Positions 54,813 to 62,550 of a stretch of DNA of 64,000 nt are shown piece by piece; the stretch's first letter is position 1; every line of letters begins with the position of its first letter. The DNA comes from JADJQU01 sp035490315 (lineage in GTDB: Bacteria > Planctomycetota > UBA1135 > GCA-002686595): positions 1 to 64,000 of the forward strand of contig DATHET010000221.1 of NCBI GenBank assembly GCA_035490315.1. The letters are read 5' to 3'. Made by a program: the position numbers and the translations under genes. The notes below the pieces were generated by a model. The model ran no database searches, was not told the origin of the DNA, and saw nothing but the letters and a program-made list of their open reading frames with translations.

Positions 54813-55374
54813 GTTGGGCGCGACCTGATCGGTGTGTCCGGCGGAACAAGTCCGTCTCCACGAGCAGCGTCAATGACGGCTCCGCGGGCGGGCATCTCGC
54901 GGGATCACTTCGCCGATTCCTTCCAGCGCATCGCTGCGATCTGGCCCTGTCGCGCGAAATCGGCCACTTCGCCGAGTATGCGCGCGGCTTCCTGAGGCGC
55001 GTGGAAGCCCATCGAGTTCTCAGCGGCGATGAAATCGATCCGCCACTGCGCTTTCGTCCAATCCTCGAGTTCTAGGAACGGTCCGACCATTCTGCGCGCC
55101 GCTTCAAGAATTCTGCAGATGCATGGAATAAAATGCCTTTCCGATCCTGAAGAAATGGAACAGTAAAACGGTTGGCCGATGTGCATTGCTGAGTCTTCCG
55201 AATAGGGATTGGCGCTAGATCGAAATCACGCAACAGTTCGTGCAATGGCCATTGTTGCGCCAGACATTGGCTCGCACGACATCCAAGCTCCCCCCGACAA
55301 ACGACTCGAAGCCACGTTTCTCGCGGATGTCGTCAGAAGTTCCCAATCCGTCCACGCCAGACTCCAGGAAGACC
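54813..55374. other. Intergenic interval with a decayed gene
   Basis: This 562-bp stretch after the sigma fusion contains the nitrite-reductase remnant (54905-55186) and no intact gene. The segment 55090-55215 is noticeably richer in A and T than its surroundings. The part just before 55375 should hold the promoter and ribosome site (AGGAAG) of the HMA lipoprotein. Confidence 0.5.
54905..55186 (-). pseudogene. C-terminal fragment of an ammonia-forming cytochrome c552 nitrite reductase
   Basis: The frame encodes 93 residues, of which about residues 38-90 match the C-terminal helix region of NrfA-type cytochromes: KAQWRIDFIAAENSMGFHAP followed by QEAARILGEVADFARQGQIA. The haem-binding CxxCH repeats, catalytic Lys and signal peptide are absent. 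The first 35 residues show no relation to the family, so the homologous part begins near 55078. It is a remnant of a lost gene rather than a small functional protein. Confidence 0.65.
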
Positions 55375-56154
55375 ATGAAGCTCTCCATTCCGTTGGGCGC
55401 CGCCGCCCTCGCACTCGCCACGATCGCGACGAGTTGCACCATGTTCGCGGGGCAGTCCCCACACGACGGAAGTGTCTATCTCGTCGGTGTCGATGGCGGA
55501 GGGTGAAGCGCAAATGCGAAGGTCCGTGCGGCCTTCGGAGAGATCGACGGTGTCGCGAGCGTCGAGTACGACTGCAAGATGGCGACGGTCACGATGAAGG
55601 ACGACGCCGTCCTCACCGAGCGCAAAGCTACGAAGGTGATCCGAGCCGCTGGCTACAAGGTCGTCAGCTTCAAGCACGGCGAGCCGCCCACGCAGACTGC
55701 CTACCTCTTCCGCATGAACAGGTTCGAGCCCGACCAGCGCGCGAGCCTCGAGAAGGAACTCCGCGAGGATCTGGAAGGCGCGGATATGGTCGCGGTCGAC
55801 AGCCTCGGTCGGGCGACCGTGGTTGTGAGCGGAGACGCCGCTGCGCGGGAAGCGGTCTCCGCAAGTCTGAAGGAACGAGGCGTCGCGGCCGAGGCCTTCG
55901 AAACGAAGATCTGGCCGAAGCTGGACGCGACTTACGTGGTCGCGATTTCCGGGATGAACGGAGCGGTCGAGACGCGTACGGTCTCGGACGCGCTCGCGGG
56001 CGTCGCCAAGGTCGTCGCGGTCCACGTGTACCAGGACGAGGGAAGCGCGACCCTCTGGCTCAAGGAACCGTGCGACGCGCTCGAGGCGAACGTGAGGGCG
56101 GCGCTCACGCCAGCGGGCTTCTCCGTCTCACGCTTCGAGCTGAAGGCCGACTAA
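55375..56154 (+). CDS. HMA-repeat lipoprotein interrupted by in-frame TGA (candidate Sec protein or pseudogene)
   Basis: AGGAAG precedes ATG 55375 and a lipoprotein signal (SIPLGAAALALATIATSC). Three HMA-type ferredoxin-like repeats follow over residues about 35-259. TGA stands at 55504-55506 in the first repeat, where HMA domains have the first Cys of GMxCxxC (here D-G-G-G-stop-S-A-N-A-K). The frame then stays open for another 215 codons, with intact repeats (VRAAFGEIDGVASVEYDCKM, YVVAISGMNGAVETRT). An 8-bp stem with a 5-nt CGTGC loop begins 11 nt after the TGA, within the bacterial SECIS range. The second Cys is Asn, and repeats 2 and 3 also lack CxxC, which favours decay. Confidence 0.6.
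55517..55537 (+). other. SECIS-sized hairpin after the in-frame TGA
   Basis: CGAAGGTC (55517-55524) pairs with GGCCTTCG (55530-55537) with one G-U pair. The loop is CGTGC at 55525-55529, starting 18 nt after the TGA. Bacterial SECIS elements have their apical loop 16-37 nt after the Sec codon and a G near the start of the loop, both true here. No bulged U was identified. Short GC-rich stems are common in this genome. Confidence 0.35.
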
Positions 56155-56233
56155 TCGTCGCCGCTGAACCCGGACCACACTTCGGTAGACTCTAGTCGCG
56201 GTTCCAGTCCTCAAGGGCCGCGACAGATCCGCA

Positions 56234-56318
56234 GCGGGAGTGGCGAAATCGGCAGACGCGCGAGACTTAGGATCTCGTGGGGAAACCCGTGGGGGTTCAA
56301 GTCCCCCCTTCCGCACCA
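56234..56318 (+). tRNA. tRNA-Leu (anticodon TAG)
   Basis: The 7-bp acceptor stem GCGGGAG/CTTCCGC (one G-U), D-arm GGCGAAATCGGC, anticodon loop CTTAGGA with anticodon TAG, a long variable arm (TGGGGAAACCCGTGG) and T-loop GTTCAAG form a complete class II tRNA. CCA is encoded (56316-56318). It reads CUN leucine codons. Confidence 0.95.
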
Positions 56319-56366
56319 GCTTTAGAGCTGTTCGTTACCAGCTCGGACCACAGCACTGCGGCGGCC

Positions 56367-57314
56367 TCAATCCGACGTGACCCGGATCTCCGCCAGCCAG
56401 CTCATGACCTCTTCCAGCACTTCCGCGTGGAATCTCGGGTCGCGGATGTTGACGTGACCGATCTCGAGCCGCCGCACGCTCAAAGGCTCTCCGGCCTGCT
56501 GCTCCAGACGCCGCGAGAGGATTTCCGGCATGCGCTTGTCACCCGTGGCCTGAACCAGGAGCAGCGGGCGCGGCGAGATCGCGCCGATGTGCTCGAGCGG
56601 TTCGAGCGGCGCCGCGATCACTCCTGTGCACCAGCCGCCGATCTTGCGCGCCGGCCAAGGCCACTTGAGGTTGACTTCGGCCAGCGCGCCGAGGTCCCCC
56701 GCGCCGAAGAGCAGCGCCACCGCCGTCACGCGTGGGTCGAGCGCGGCCGCGGCGGGTGCGAAGAGGGCGCCGAGGCTTCCGCCGACGAGCACGATCCGGC
56801 GCGGGTCGATGTCCTCACGCGAGGTGAGGTAGTCGATCGCCAGCATCACCGCGGGGACGGTCTCGAACACGGCCTGGTGGATCCGGGGAGCCTCGCCGAT
56901 GCACTGCACGAGTCCTTTCGGCTTGCGCTCGCTCGGGTAGGGATAGTCGAGCGCGAGCAGCGCGATCGGATGGTCTTCTCGGAGGTAACCCACGGCGCGC
57001 CGTCCCGTGCGCAGGCCGCCGAGGATCACGATCGCGGGATGAGGCCCGCTTGTCGCCGGCAGTCGGAGCCAGCCATCGACGACCAGGCCGCGCTCGCCGC
57101 GGAGCCGGAGCTCGTGCAGCGAGCTGGGGCCCGGCGACTCGATGGGCTGCAGCTCCGCATGCGCCAGCGTGTCGCGAGCTGCGAGCAGAGCGTCGCTCGC
57201 ATCGCGCCTGCGATAGATCTCGCCGGCGAGGAAGACCAGGCCGAGCAGGACGGTCAGGGCGACGGCGGCTCGGATCGCCGACCGTCGCAGCGCTAGGAAC
57301 CAGCGCCCGGCCAT
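56367..57314 (-). CDS. Membrane-anchored alpha/beta hydrolase
   Basis: This 315-residue protein starts at ATG 57314 and has an N-terminal anchor (AAVALTVLLGLVFLAGEIY). The hydrolase fold has the nucleophile in VLVGGSLGALFAPAA, an acid in QATGDKRMP and the His in EIGHVNIRD. The motif PHPAIVILGGLRTGRRAVG is the oxyanion loop. It resembles peptidase/esterase-type hydrolases without a clear substrate. It lies between tRNA-Leu and the broken tRNA copy at 57508, on the opposite strand, and may have arrived with that duplication. Confidence 0.8.
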   Translation of the reverse strand: MAGRWFLALRRSAIRAAVALTVLLGLVFLAGEIYRRRDASDALLAARDTLAHAELQPIESPGPSSLHELRLRGERGLVVDGWLRLPATSGPHPAIVILGGLRTGRRAVGYLREDHPIALLALDYPYPSERKPKGLVQCIGEAPRIHQAVFETVPAVMLAIDYLTSREDIDPRRIVLVGGSLGALFAPAAAALDPRVTAVALLFGAGDLGALAEVNLKWPWPARKIGGWCTGVIAAPLEPLEHIGAISPRPLLLVQATGDKRMPEILSRRLEQQAGEPLSVRRLEIGHVNIRDPRFHAEVLEEVMSWLAEIRVTSD

Positions 57315-57507
57315 GACTTCACGGATCTTCGATTCATGCCGTGCCACCTGTGGTGGGACGATGCCAATCGCGCAAGCCGATTCCGATGACGAAACCGGAA
57401 TTGGGGCTCGACTGCATGTCCCTCGCGGGAGCATCGTGCTCGTCAGCCTGGAGCCGGAATCAGGCGCCATGGCTGCGTCTGAGTGCGTGAGATCGGAGCT
57501 TCCTGAC

Positions 57508-57549
57508 GGATCTCGTGGGTGTTCAAGTCCCCCCTTCCCCACCAGCTTT
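57508..57549 (+). pseudogene. tRNA-Leu 3' fragment
   Basis: The segment repeats the 3' part of the tRNA at 56234: GGATCTCGTGG of the anticodon arm, then 29 bases of T-arm, acceptor and flank identical to 56295-56323 except one G-to-C. The long variable arm is collapsed and the acceptor and D-arm are missing. The two copies bracket 1.2 kb and look like a tRNA-site duplication or an attachment scar. Confidence 0.8.
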
Positions 57550-57558
57550 GTCGAATGC

Positions 57559-58077
57559 TCAGCGCTGGCGGCGCGCGAGGTGCTCGGAGCGCTCCTCGAA
57601 TTCGAGGTGGACGAGCTCGTCGACGATCGTGCTGCCGTCGCGCTCGCGCACGATGACGAGCGGCAGGCCGAGATCGTCGCTCCACCACACTTCGACGATT
57701 TCACGCGGATCCGCTGAGTCGCTGCGGGCATGAAGGGTGAATCTGCGCTCGAACGCATCCGCGGTGACCTGCGTGGCCCGCAGACTTCCGCCCGGTGAGC
57801 ATTCGCGCGCGATCGCCGACAGAAGTTGTGCGTGGGGCTCGCTCGATCGCGGGTCGAGGGCGTCCGTGCCGGCGAAGGTCGCTTCGCCGGATCGCGTGTA
57901 GAGCCAGGTCGGCGAATAGGACTCGGGCTCCGGGGTGATCCTCGTGCGATAGATCGCCGTGAGCGGAGTCGATCCGAGCGTGCGCGCCAGGCCTGCGACG
58001 CCATGCTCCTGCCCTGGAGCGATTCCGCCGGCTGCGAGCAGCGACAGGAGCAACATGCGCAGTGCCAGGTGGTTCAT
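57559..58077 (-). CDS. Exported protein, paralogue of the next gene
   Basis: This 172-residue protein starts at ATG 58077, overlapping the upstream stop (ATGA). A signal peptide (LALRMLLLSLLAAGGIAPG) precedes a strand-rich body. EVWWSDDLGLPLVIVRERDG is clearly related to HELWWNEELQLPLRIVRDVG in the neighbouring gene, so the two arose by duplication. The shared module (a WW followed by acidic residues and LPLxIVR) resembles outer-membrane lipoprotein-sorting-like beta domains. The function is unknown. Confidence 0.7.
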   Translation of the reverse strand: MNHLALRMLLLSLLAAGGIAPGQEHGVAGLARTLGSTPLTAIYRTRITPEPESYSPTWLYTRSGEATFAGTDALDPRSSEPHAQLLSAIARECSPGGSLRATQVTADAFERRFTLHARSDSADPREIVEVWWSDDLGLPLVIVRERDGSTIVDELVHLEFEERSEHLARRQR

Positions 58078-58877
58078 CGATGTTGGTCCGCGACGGCGCC
58101 TGAAGCGTCTGCGGACTCCTCGTGGTGACCCTCGCGCCAATCAGCCAGGTCGATCCGCGTGAACGACGGGAACCGCTCCCACGGGAGTTGCAGCAGCGAT
58201 GAATCCGATGCCTTGTCGAATCCGACGAGGACCTGAGTGTGCAACTGCCCGCCGACATCGCGCACGATGCGCAGCGGAAGCTGCAGTTCCTCGTTCCACC
58301 AGAGCTCGTGCACGGAACTTGCAGGCTTTCCATCGATCACGTAGCGCACGAATTCGACGTCGAACGCACGCTCCCGCTCGCCTGTCGCGCGCATGGTGCT
58401 CAGCAGATCGGCATCGACTCCGAGGGTCGCGACCTCGTCCCACGAATGCGCGATGCCTTCGTTGATCACGTCGGAGTGCGAGTGCTGGAGCAAGAGCTGC
58501 TGCCCTGGATCGATGCGCCAGCCCGTGAACTGAGCTCGAGCGACCGGATTCTGCAGGAAGTACCAGCCCGCGCTGCCGTCGGCGCGGCCCGCGAAGACGC
58601 CCGATTCGCTGCGGACAAGGCGGATCGTCTCGAGGACCGCGCCGGCGGGATCGCGCAGCTCGAAGCTCGCGTTCGTTGGGGTTCCTACCTGCTGCGACGG
58701 CGCCAAAGGGACGAAGGTCGTGTGGCTCGCCACGGGTGCCTCGCCGGCGAACTCGGGCGGTATCTCGGTTTCCAACGCGACGGCTGGATTCCTCGGCGCC
58801 GTGGTCCTGCAGGCGCTGGCGAGCAAAGCAAGGCAGACGGCGGCGACGACGAGGGATCGGATCATTTCAAGTTTCAT
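58074..58877 (-). CDS. Lipoprotein, paralogue of the downstream gene
   Basis: This 267-residue protein has a lipoprotein signal (RSLVVAAVCLALLASAC, Cys at 23). It carries the same C-terminal beta module as the next gene (HELWWNEELQLPLRIVRDVG) and an N-terminal extension of about 90 residues with ASFELRDPAGAVLETIRLVR. The pair is cotranslated. It probably sits in the outer membrane or periplasm. No enzyme motif was found. Confidence 0.72.
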   Translation of the reverse strand: MKLEMIRSLVVAAVCLALLASACRTTAPRNPAVALETEIPPEFAGEAPVASHTTFVPLAPSQQVGTPTNASFELRDPAGAVLETIRLVRSESGVFAGRADGSAGWYFLQNPVARAQFTGWRIDPGQQLLLQHSHSDVINEGIAHSWDEVATLGVDADLLSTMRATGERERAFDVEFVRYVIDGKPASSVHELWWNEELQLPLRIVRDVGGQLHTQVLVGFDKASDSSLLQLPWERFPSFTRIDLADWREGHHEESADASGAVADQHR

Positions 58878-58893
58878 GGGGGGTGGGTCCGTG

Positions 58894-58926
58894 GTGCAGT
58901 CCCGACCGCGAGGGACGGGACTGCAC
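58894..58926. terminator. Hairpin between phosphatase and lipoprotein genes
   Basis: GTGCAGTCCCG (58894-58904) and CGGGACTGCAC (58916-58926) are perfect complements, giving an 11-bp stem and an 11-nt loop, in the gap after the alkaline phosphatase stop (58945) on the reverse strand. There is no T-run, so Rho-dependent or attenuating action is possible. Confidence 0.5.
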
Positions 58927-58944
58927 GGATTTCAGTCCGACTTC

Positions 58945-60420
58945 TCAGAGACCGGTGGCGGCGCGGATCCAGGTGAAGATCTGCGCGTTCTTGACTGTGC
59001 CGCGCACCTGGCTCGAGCCCTTGCCGATCGCGTAGATCGCGACTTCTTCGCCAGCGTGGGTTTCCGATCCCATGGGCACCGCTGCTTCCTGCAGGTAAGC
59101 GGGATCGCGCGGGCCTTGCGGAATCACGCCGCCCAAGCCGGGCGTGGAGTCGTTCCACGGATTGACGCGCGACGCACCGCGGTAGCCCGGGCCGTTGCCG
59201 TAGACGAGCACCGTGTAAGGAACGCCGTGGGCGTCCGCGGCTTCCTGAACGTTCCCGGAGGTGGTGTTGATGTCGTAGACCACGTCGAGCAGGCCGGAGT
59301 GCGGTGCTTGCGCGAAAGCGGCCGGAACGCTGCCGATCGGGTAGGAGAGCTCGCTCGCCGGGCGCAGCGGGTAGCCCGAGATGTTGAACACGTGGCTGTG
59401 GTCCGCGCTGACCAGGATCAGCGTGTCCTTGAGACTGACCGTCGCGAGCGTGGCGCGCAGAGCGCGATCGAGCTCTTCGCAATCCGTCAGCGCGCGGAAG
59501 GCGTTGCCGGCGTGGTGCGCATGGTCGATGCGGCCGGCTTCGACCATCAGGAAGAATCCGTTGGAGCTTTCGCGCAGCATGCGGATGGCCTTGGTGGTCA
59601 TCTCCGTCAGGCTGGGCTCGCCGCCGACGTCGAGCGGGCGGTCGTACTCGTATTCCATGTGGCTGGATTCGAAGAGGCCCAGCGTGGGCAGACTCTGGTA
59701 ATTCAGCGCGCTGAACTGCTGCTTGTTCCACACATAGGAGTAGCCGGCGTTCTGGAATTCCTGGCGCAGGTCGCGGCCGTCGCCGCGCGAGCCGTTGTCG
59801 CCTTCCTCGTCGACGCTCGTGTTGGGCACGAAGAAGCTGCGGCCGCCGCCGAAGAGCAGGTCGATGCCCGTCCCCAGGGCGGCGTTGTAAGCAGCGTCAC
59901 CCGGCAGGGCCTGGAGCGCGATGTTGTTCTCGTTGTCACGATTGTTCGTGTGCGCGAAGCACGCGGCCGGCGTGGCGTGGGTGATGCGCGCGGTCGATAC
60001 GACGCCGACTTTCTTGCCGGCGGCCTTGGCCAGCTCGAGGATCGTCGTGGTGCGCGGGCCGTCGCCGTCGTGGTTGAAATCCTTATTTTCGCAGCTGGGT
60101 CCGAAGCCCATCACGCCGTTGCTGGTGTTGACGCCGCTGACCATCGAGCTCATGGTCGGCGCGCTGTCGGCGGTGATCGCGTCCGCGGAGTAGGTCCTCG
60201 AGAGGGCGACGTAGGGGAATGTATCGACGGCGAGCTTGCCGTCGACGCCGACCGAATAGACACGCGTGGCCGTGATCGTGGACACGCCCATGCCGTCGCC
60301 GATGAAAAGGATCACGTTTTTCGCGTGACCGGCGTCTGGTTGTTGGGCCGAGGCGGGGGCCGCGACCGAGGCCGTCGCCGAGCATAGCGCGACGAAGAGG
60401 AGAGACCGGGTGTTGTTCAT
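58945..60420 (-). CDS. Alkaline phosphatase (PhoA family)
   Basis: This 491-residue protein has a signal peptide (about residues 1-25) and the phosphatase motifs NVILFIGDGMGVSTIT (metal Asp), the nucleophile ITADSAPTMSSM (Ser86), EAGRIDHAHHAG (His/Asp metal ligands) and LVSADHSHVF. It hydrolyses phosphate esters outside the cytoplasm. It is the upstream neighbour of the paralogous lipoproteins; a hairpin at 58894 may separate the transcripts. Confidence 0.93.
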   Translation of the reverse strand: MNNTRSLLFVALCSATASVAAPASAQQPDAGHAKNVILFIGDGMGVSTITATRVYSVGVDGKLAVDTFPYVALSRTYSADAITADSAPTMSSMVSGVNTSNGVMGFGPSCENKDFNHDGDGPRTTTILELAKAAGKKVGVVSTARITHATPAACFAHTNNRDNENNIALQALPGDAAYNAALGTGIDLLFGGGRSFFVPNTSVDEEGDNGSRGDGRDLRQEFQNAGYSYVWNKQQFSALNYQSLPTLGLFESSHMEYEYDRPLDVGGEPSLTEMTTKAIRMLRESSNGFFLMVEAGRIDHAHHAGNAFRALTDCEELDRALRATLATVSLKDTLILVSADHSHVFNISGYPLRPASELSYPIGSVPAAFAQAPHSGLLDVVYDINTTSGNVQEAADAHGVPYTVLVYGNGPGYRGASRVNPWNDSTPGLGGVIPQGPRDPAYLQEAAVPMGSETHAGEEVAIYAIGKGSSQVRGTVKNAQIFTWIRAATGL

Positions 60421-60574
60421 GTTCGCAGGGGTTCGAAGGGAGCTGAGGCTGAGCCGCGTGGAAGGTCACGGGGCGAAGTGGGTATGACCCTTGCGAGTGA
60501 GGCTCTGATCAAGCCAACTTGAGACTTGCTCGAAGTCCAACAAGGCGAGTCGCGGTAGCGATCAAGAGAAGCGC

Positions 60575-61210
60575 ATGAACGAAGCCAGCAGTCGATTGGG
60601 GTGGACGCTCGCAGCGCTCGTGACAGCGCTGTTGGCATGGAGCCTCGTTCATCCGCGCGACCTTTGGACCTGGTTCCTGGAGGTCGCGCCGATCTTCATC
60701 GCCGCGCCGATCCTGTTCGCGACGCGCAAGCGCTTCCCGCTGACCCCGCTGGTCATGATCCTGATCGCGCTGCACGCCGCGATCCTGATCGTCGGAGCGC
60801 ATTACACGTACGCGGAAGTTCCGGCGGGGTTCTGGCTGCGCGACGCCCTGGGGCTGGCGCGCAATCACTACGATCGGCTGGGACACTTCGCCCAGGGCTT
60901 CGTGCCGGCGATGATCGCGCGCGAGATCCTGCTGCGAAAAAGTCCTCTGGTCCGCGGAGGTTGGCTGTTCTTCCTCGTGACCTGCGTGTGTCTCGCGATC
61001 AGCGCCTGCTACGAGTTCGTCGAGTGGTGGACTGCCCTGGCGAGCGGCGAGGGCGCCACGGCATTCCTCGGGACCCAGGGCGACGTGTGGGACACGCAGT
61101 GGGACATGTTCATGGCCTGCATCGGGTCCTTGAGCGCGCAGCTCGCGCTCGGACGCTGGCACGACCGTCAACTGACTCGGATCAAGGCAGCCGGGCCTGC
61201 TCAAGGCTGA
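60575..61210 (+). CDS. DUF2238 inner-membrane protein (YjdF-like)
   Basis: This 211-residue protein has about six transmembrane helices (LAALVTALLAWSLVHP, APIFIAAPILFATRKRF, MILIALHAAILIVGAHY and others). It has the family blocks YTYAEVPAGFWLRDALGLAR and NHYDRLGHFAQGFVPAMIAR, YEFVEWWTALASGEGATAFL and GDVWDTQWDMFMACIG. These match the DUF2238/YjdF family, whose role is unknown. The ATG at 60575 is preceded by AAGAGAAG. Confidence 0.88.
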   Translation: MNEASSRLGWTLAALVTALLAWSLVHPRDLWTWFLEVAPIFIAAPILFATRKRFPLTPLVMILIALHAAILIVGAHYTYAEVPAGFWLRDALGLARNHYDRLGHFAQGFVPAMIAREILLRKSPLVRGGWLFFLVTCVCLAISACYEFVEWWTALASGEGATAFLGTQGDVWDTQWDMFMACIGSLSAQLALGRWHDRQLTRIKAAGPAQG

Positions 61211-61293
61211 CCCAGCAGTCTCCTGGCCCTCGCATTCTTCGCGCAAATCGCGAGCACGATGCCGAACGCCGCGACTCAGACGGGTCGATCGTG

Positions 61294-62373
61294 TCAGGGA
61301 CTGACGACGTAGTTCAGCCCGTTCGAAAGAGTCGAATTGTTCGGTGCCAGGAAGCCGTTGTCGCGGCCCCAGAACTGGCAGGTGACTTGAGTGCCAGGCT
61401 CGCGGAGCGCTGCGGACGGAGTTCCTCCGAGCAGGCCGGCGGCGAAAGCGCACAGGTCGATCGAGTAGACGCCTGAACAATCGTTCGGCGGCGGATTGCC
61501 GCCCGAGGTGAGCGCGCTCGAGCGCTTGATCGGCCCCTGCACGCACAGCGTGCCGCCCTGGAACGGCGTGCTCGCTCCGCCGTTCGTGCCGTAGAGCAAG
61601 AGTCCCGGCTTGTTGTTGATCACGTTCGCGGCGCTGACCACGAAGCCGCTGGTCGCGGAGAACTTCGGGATGCCCAGCGCGCTGATCGCCGGCGTGCACG
61701 AAAGGCTGTTCAGCTTCGCGGTGCAGAAAGTCGCGGGCGAGGGCCAGGTCCAGGTCGCCTTCAGCGTGCCGTTCAAGGTGATGTTCCCGCTGGCGCCGCT
61801 GGTCGGGTCGCTGAACGGAAAACTGGTGTTGATCGGCGCGGTCAGCAGAAAATCGTTTCCCGTCACGGCGAGCGTTCCGCTGACCGGCGTCGGCGTCGAT
61901 GCCTGGCCAGCCAGGGGAGTGCTCGTCGGCGAGGAGAGAAACGGCGTGACGACCAGCGTGCCCGCGAGCGCCGTGAAAGTCACCGTCGCCGAATAATTCC
62001 CCACGGCATCCACGCTGAACGCCGGCGACGTCACGGCGAGATGCAGGCCGACGATGTCGATCGTGGCCAGCGGAGGGAAGATCGGGATGGGATTGTTGAT
62101 CTTGCCGTGCAGATCCGGAGCGGTGCGCACGTCGCCGCCGTTGAACGCCGCGTTCGCGACGGGAAGGGGCAGGGCCTGGGATTGCAAGAGGGCCACGCTG
62201 CCCGCCATCTGGAACTGAGTCGAAGGCGCCCCGACGATCGGCCCGAGCGTGGAGGTGCCGCTCCAGTTGAAATTGGAGTTGGCCTGGTCGACTACGTCGG
62301 CGAATGGCGTGGTCTGCCCCCGCGCCACGGATGTCGCGCAAGCCAGGATCAGGAGGAGGGTCAAGTTGCGCAT
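61294..62373 (-). CDS. Secreted protein with planctomycete C-terminal domain
   Basis: This 359-residue protein starts at ATG 62373. A signal peptide (LTLLLILACATSVARG) precedes a strand-rich region of about 180 residues. From about residue 215 comes the same domain as in the gene at 42464: CTAKLNSLSCTPAISALG, VINNKPGLLLYGTNGG, CSGVYSIDLCAFAAGLLGG and FWGRDNGFLAPNNSTLSNGL. The first ATG (62418) would add 15 residues before the signal. No catalytic motif is present; a structural or anchored role is likely. Confidence 0.85.
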   Translation of the reverse strand: MRNLTLLLILACATSVARGQTTPFADVVDQANSNFNWSGTSTLGPIVGAPSTQFQMAGSVALLQSQALPLPVANAAFNGGDVRTAPDLHGKINNPIPIFPPLATIDIVGLHLAVTSPAFSVDAVGNYSATVTFTALAGTLVVTPFLSSPTSTPLAGQASTPTPVSGTLAVTGNDFLLTAPINTSFPFSDPTSGASGNITLNGTLKATWTWPSPATFCTAKLNSLSCTPAISALGIPKFSATSGFVVSAANVINNKPGLLLYGTNGGASTPFQGGTLCVQGPIKRSSALTSGGNPPPNDCSGVYSIDLCAFAAGLLGGTPSAALREPGTQVTCQFWGRDNGFLAPNNSTLSNGLNYVVSP

Positions 62374-62550
62374 GGGATTCCCTGGAAGTCCGGATGACGG
62401 AATCGTTCGCATCTGCAATCCTAACCGACTCTCGCCTGGCAGCGACTCGCTAGCGAGGGGCCCAGTTTTTCACTCGCCCAGCGCGCCGACCAGCCCGGGT
62501 GGGGTAGAAACCTGATGTCCACTTTCACCCTCGTTCCTGAACACACTCGA

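Noticed and set aside
54209..55075. Forward open frame across the end of the sigma fusion
   Set aside because: It is out of frame with the repeats and runs over the nitrite-reductase fragment; there is no coding signature.
57443..57688. Small reverse ORF beside the tRNA fragment
   Set aside because: It reads through the broken tRNA (the WWGRGDLNTH type artefact often annotated next to tRNA genes).
58894..58926. Member of the dispersed palindrome family
   Set aside because: It is a short 11-bp stem with no sequence in common with the 100-bp elements.
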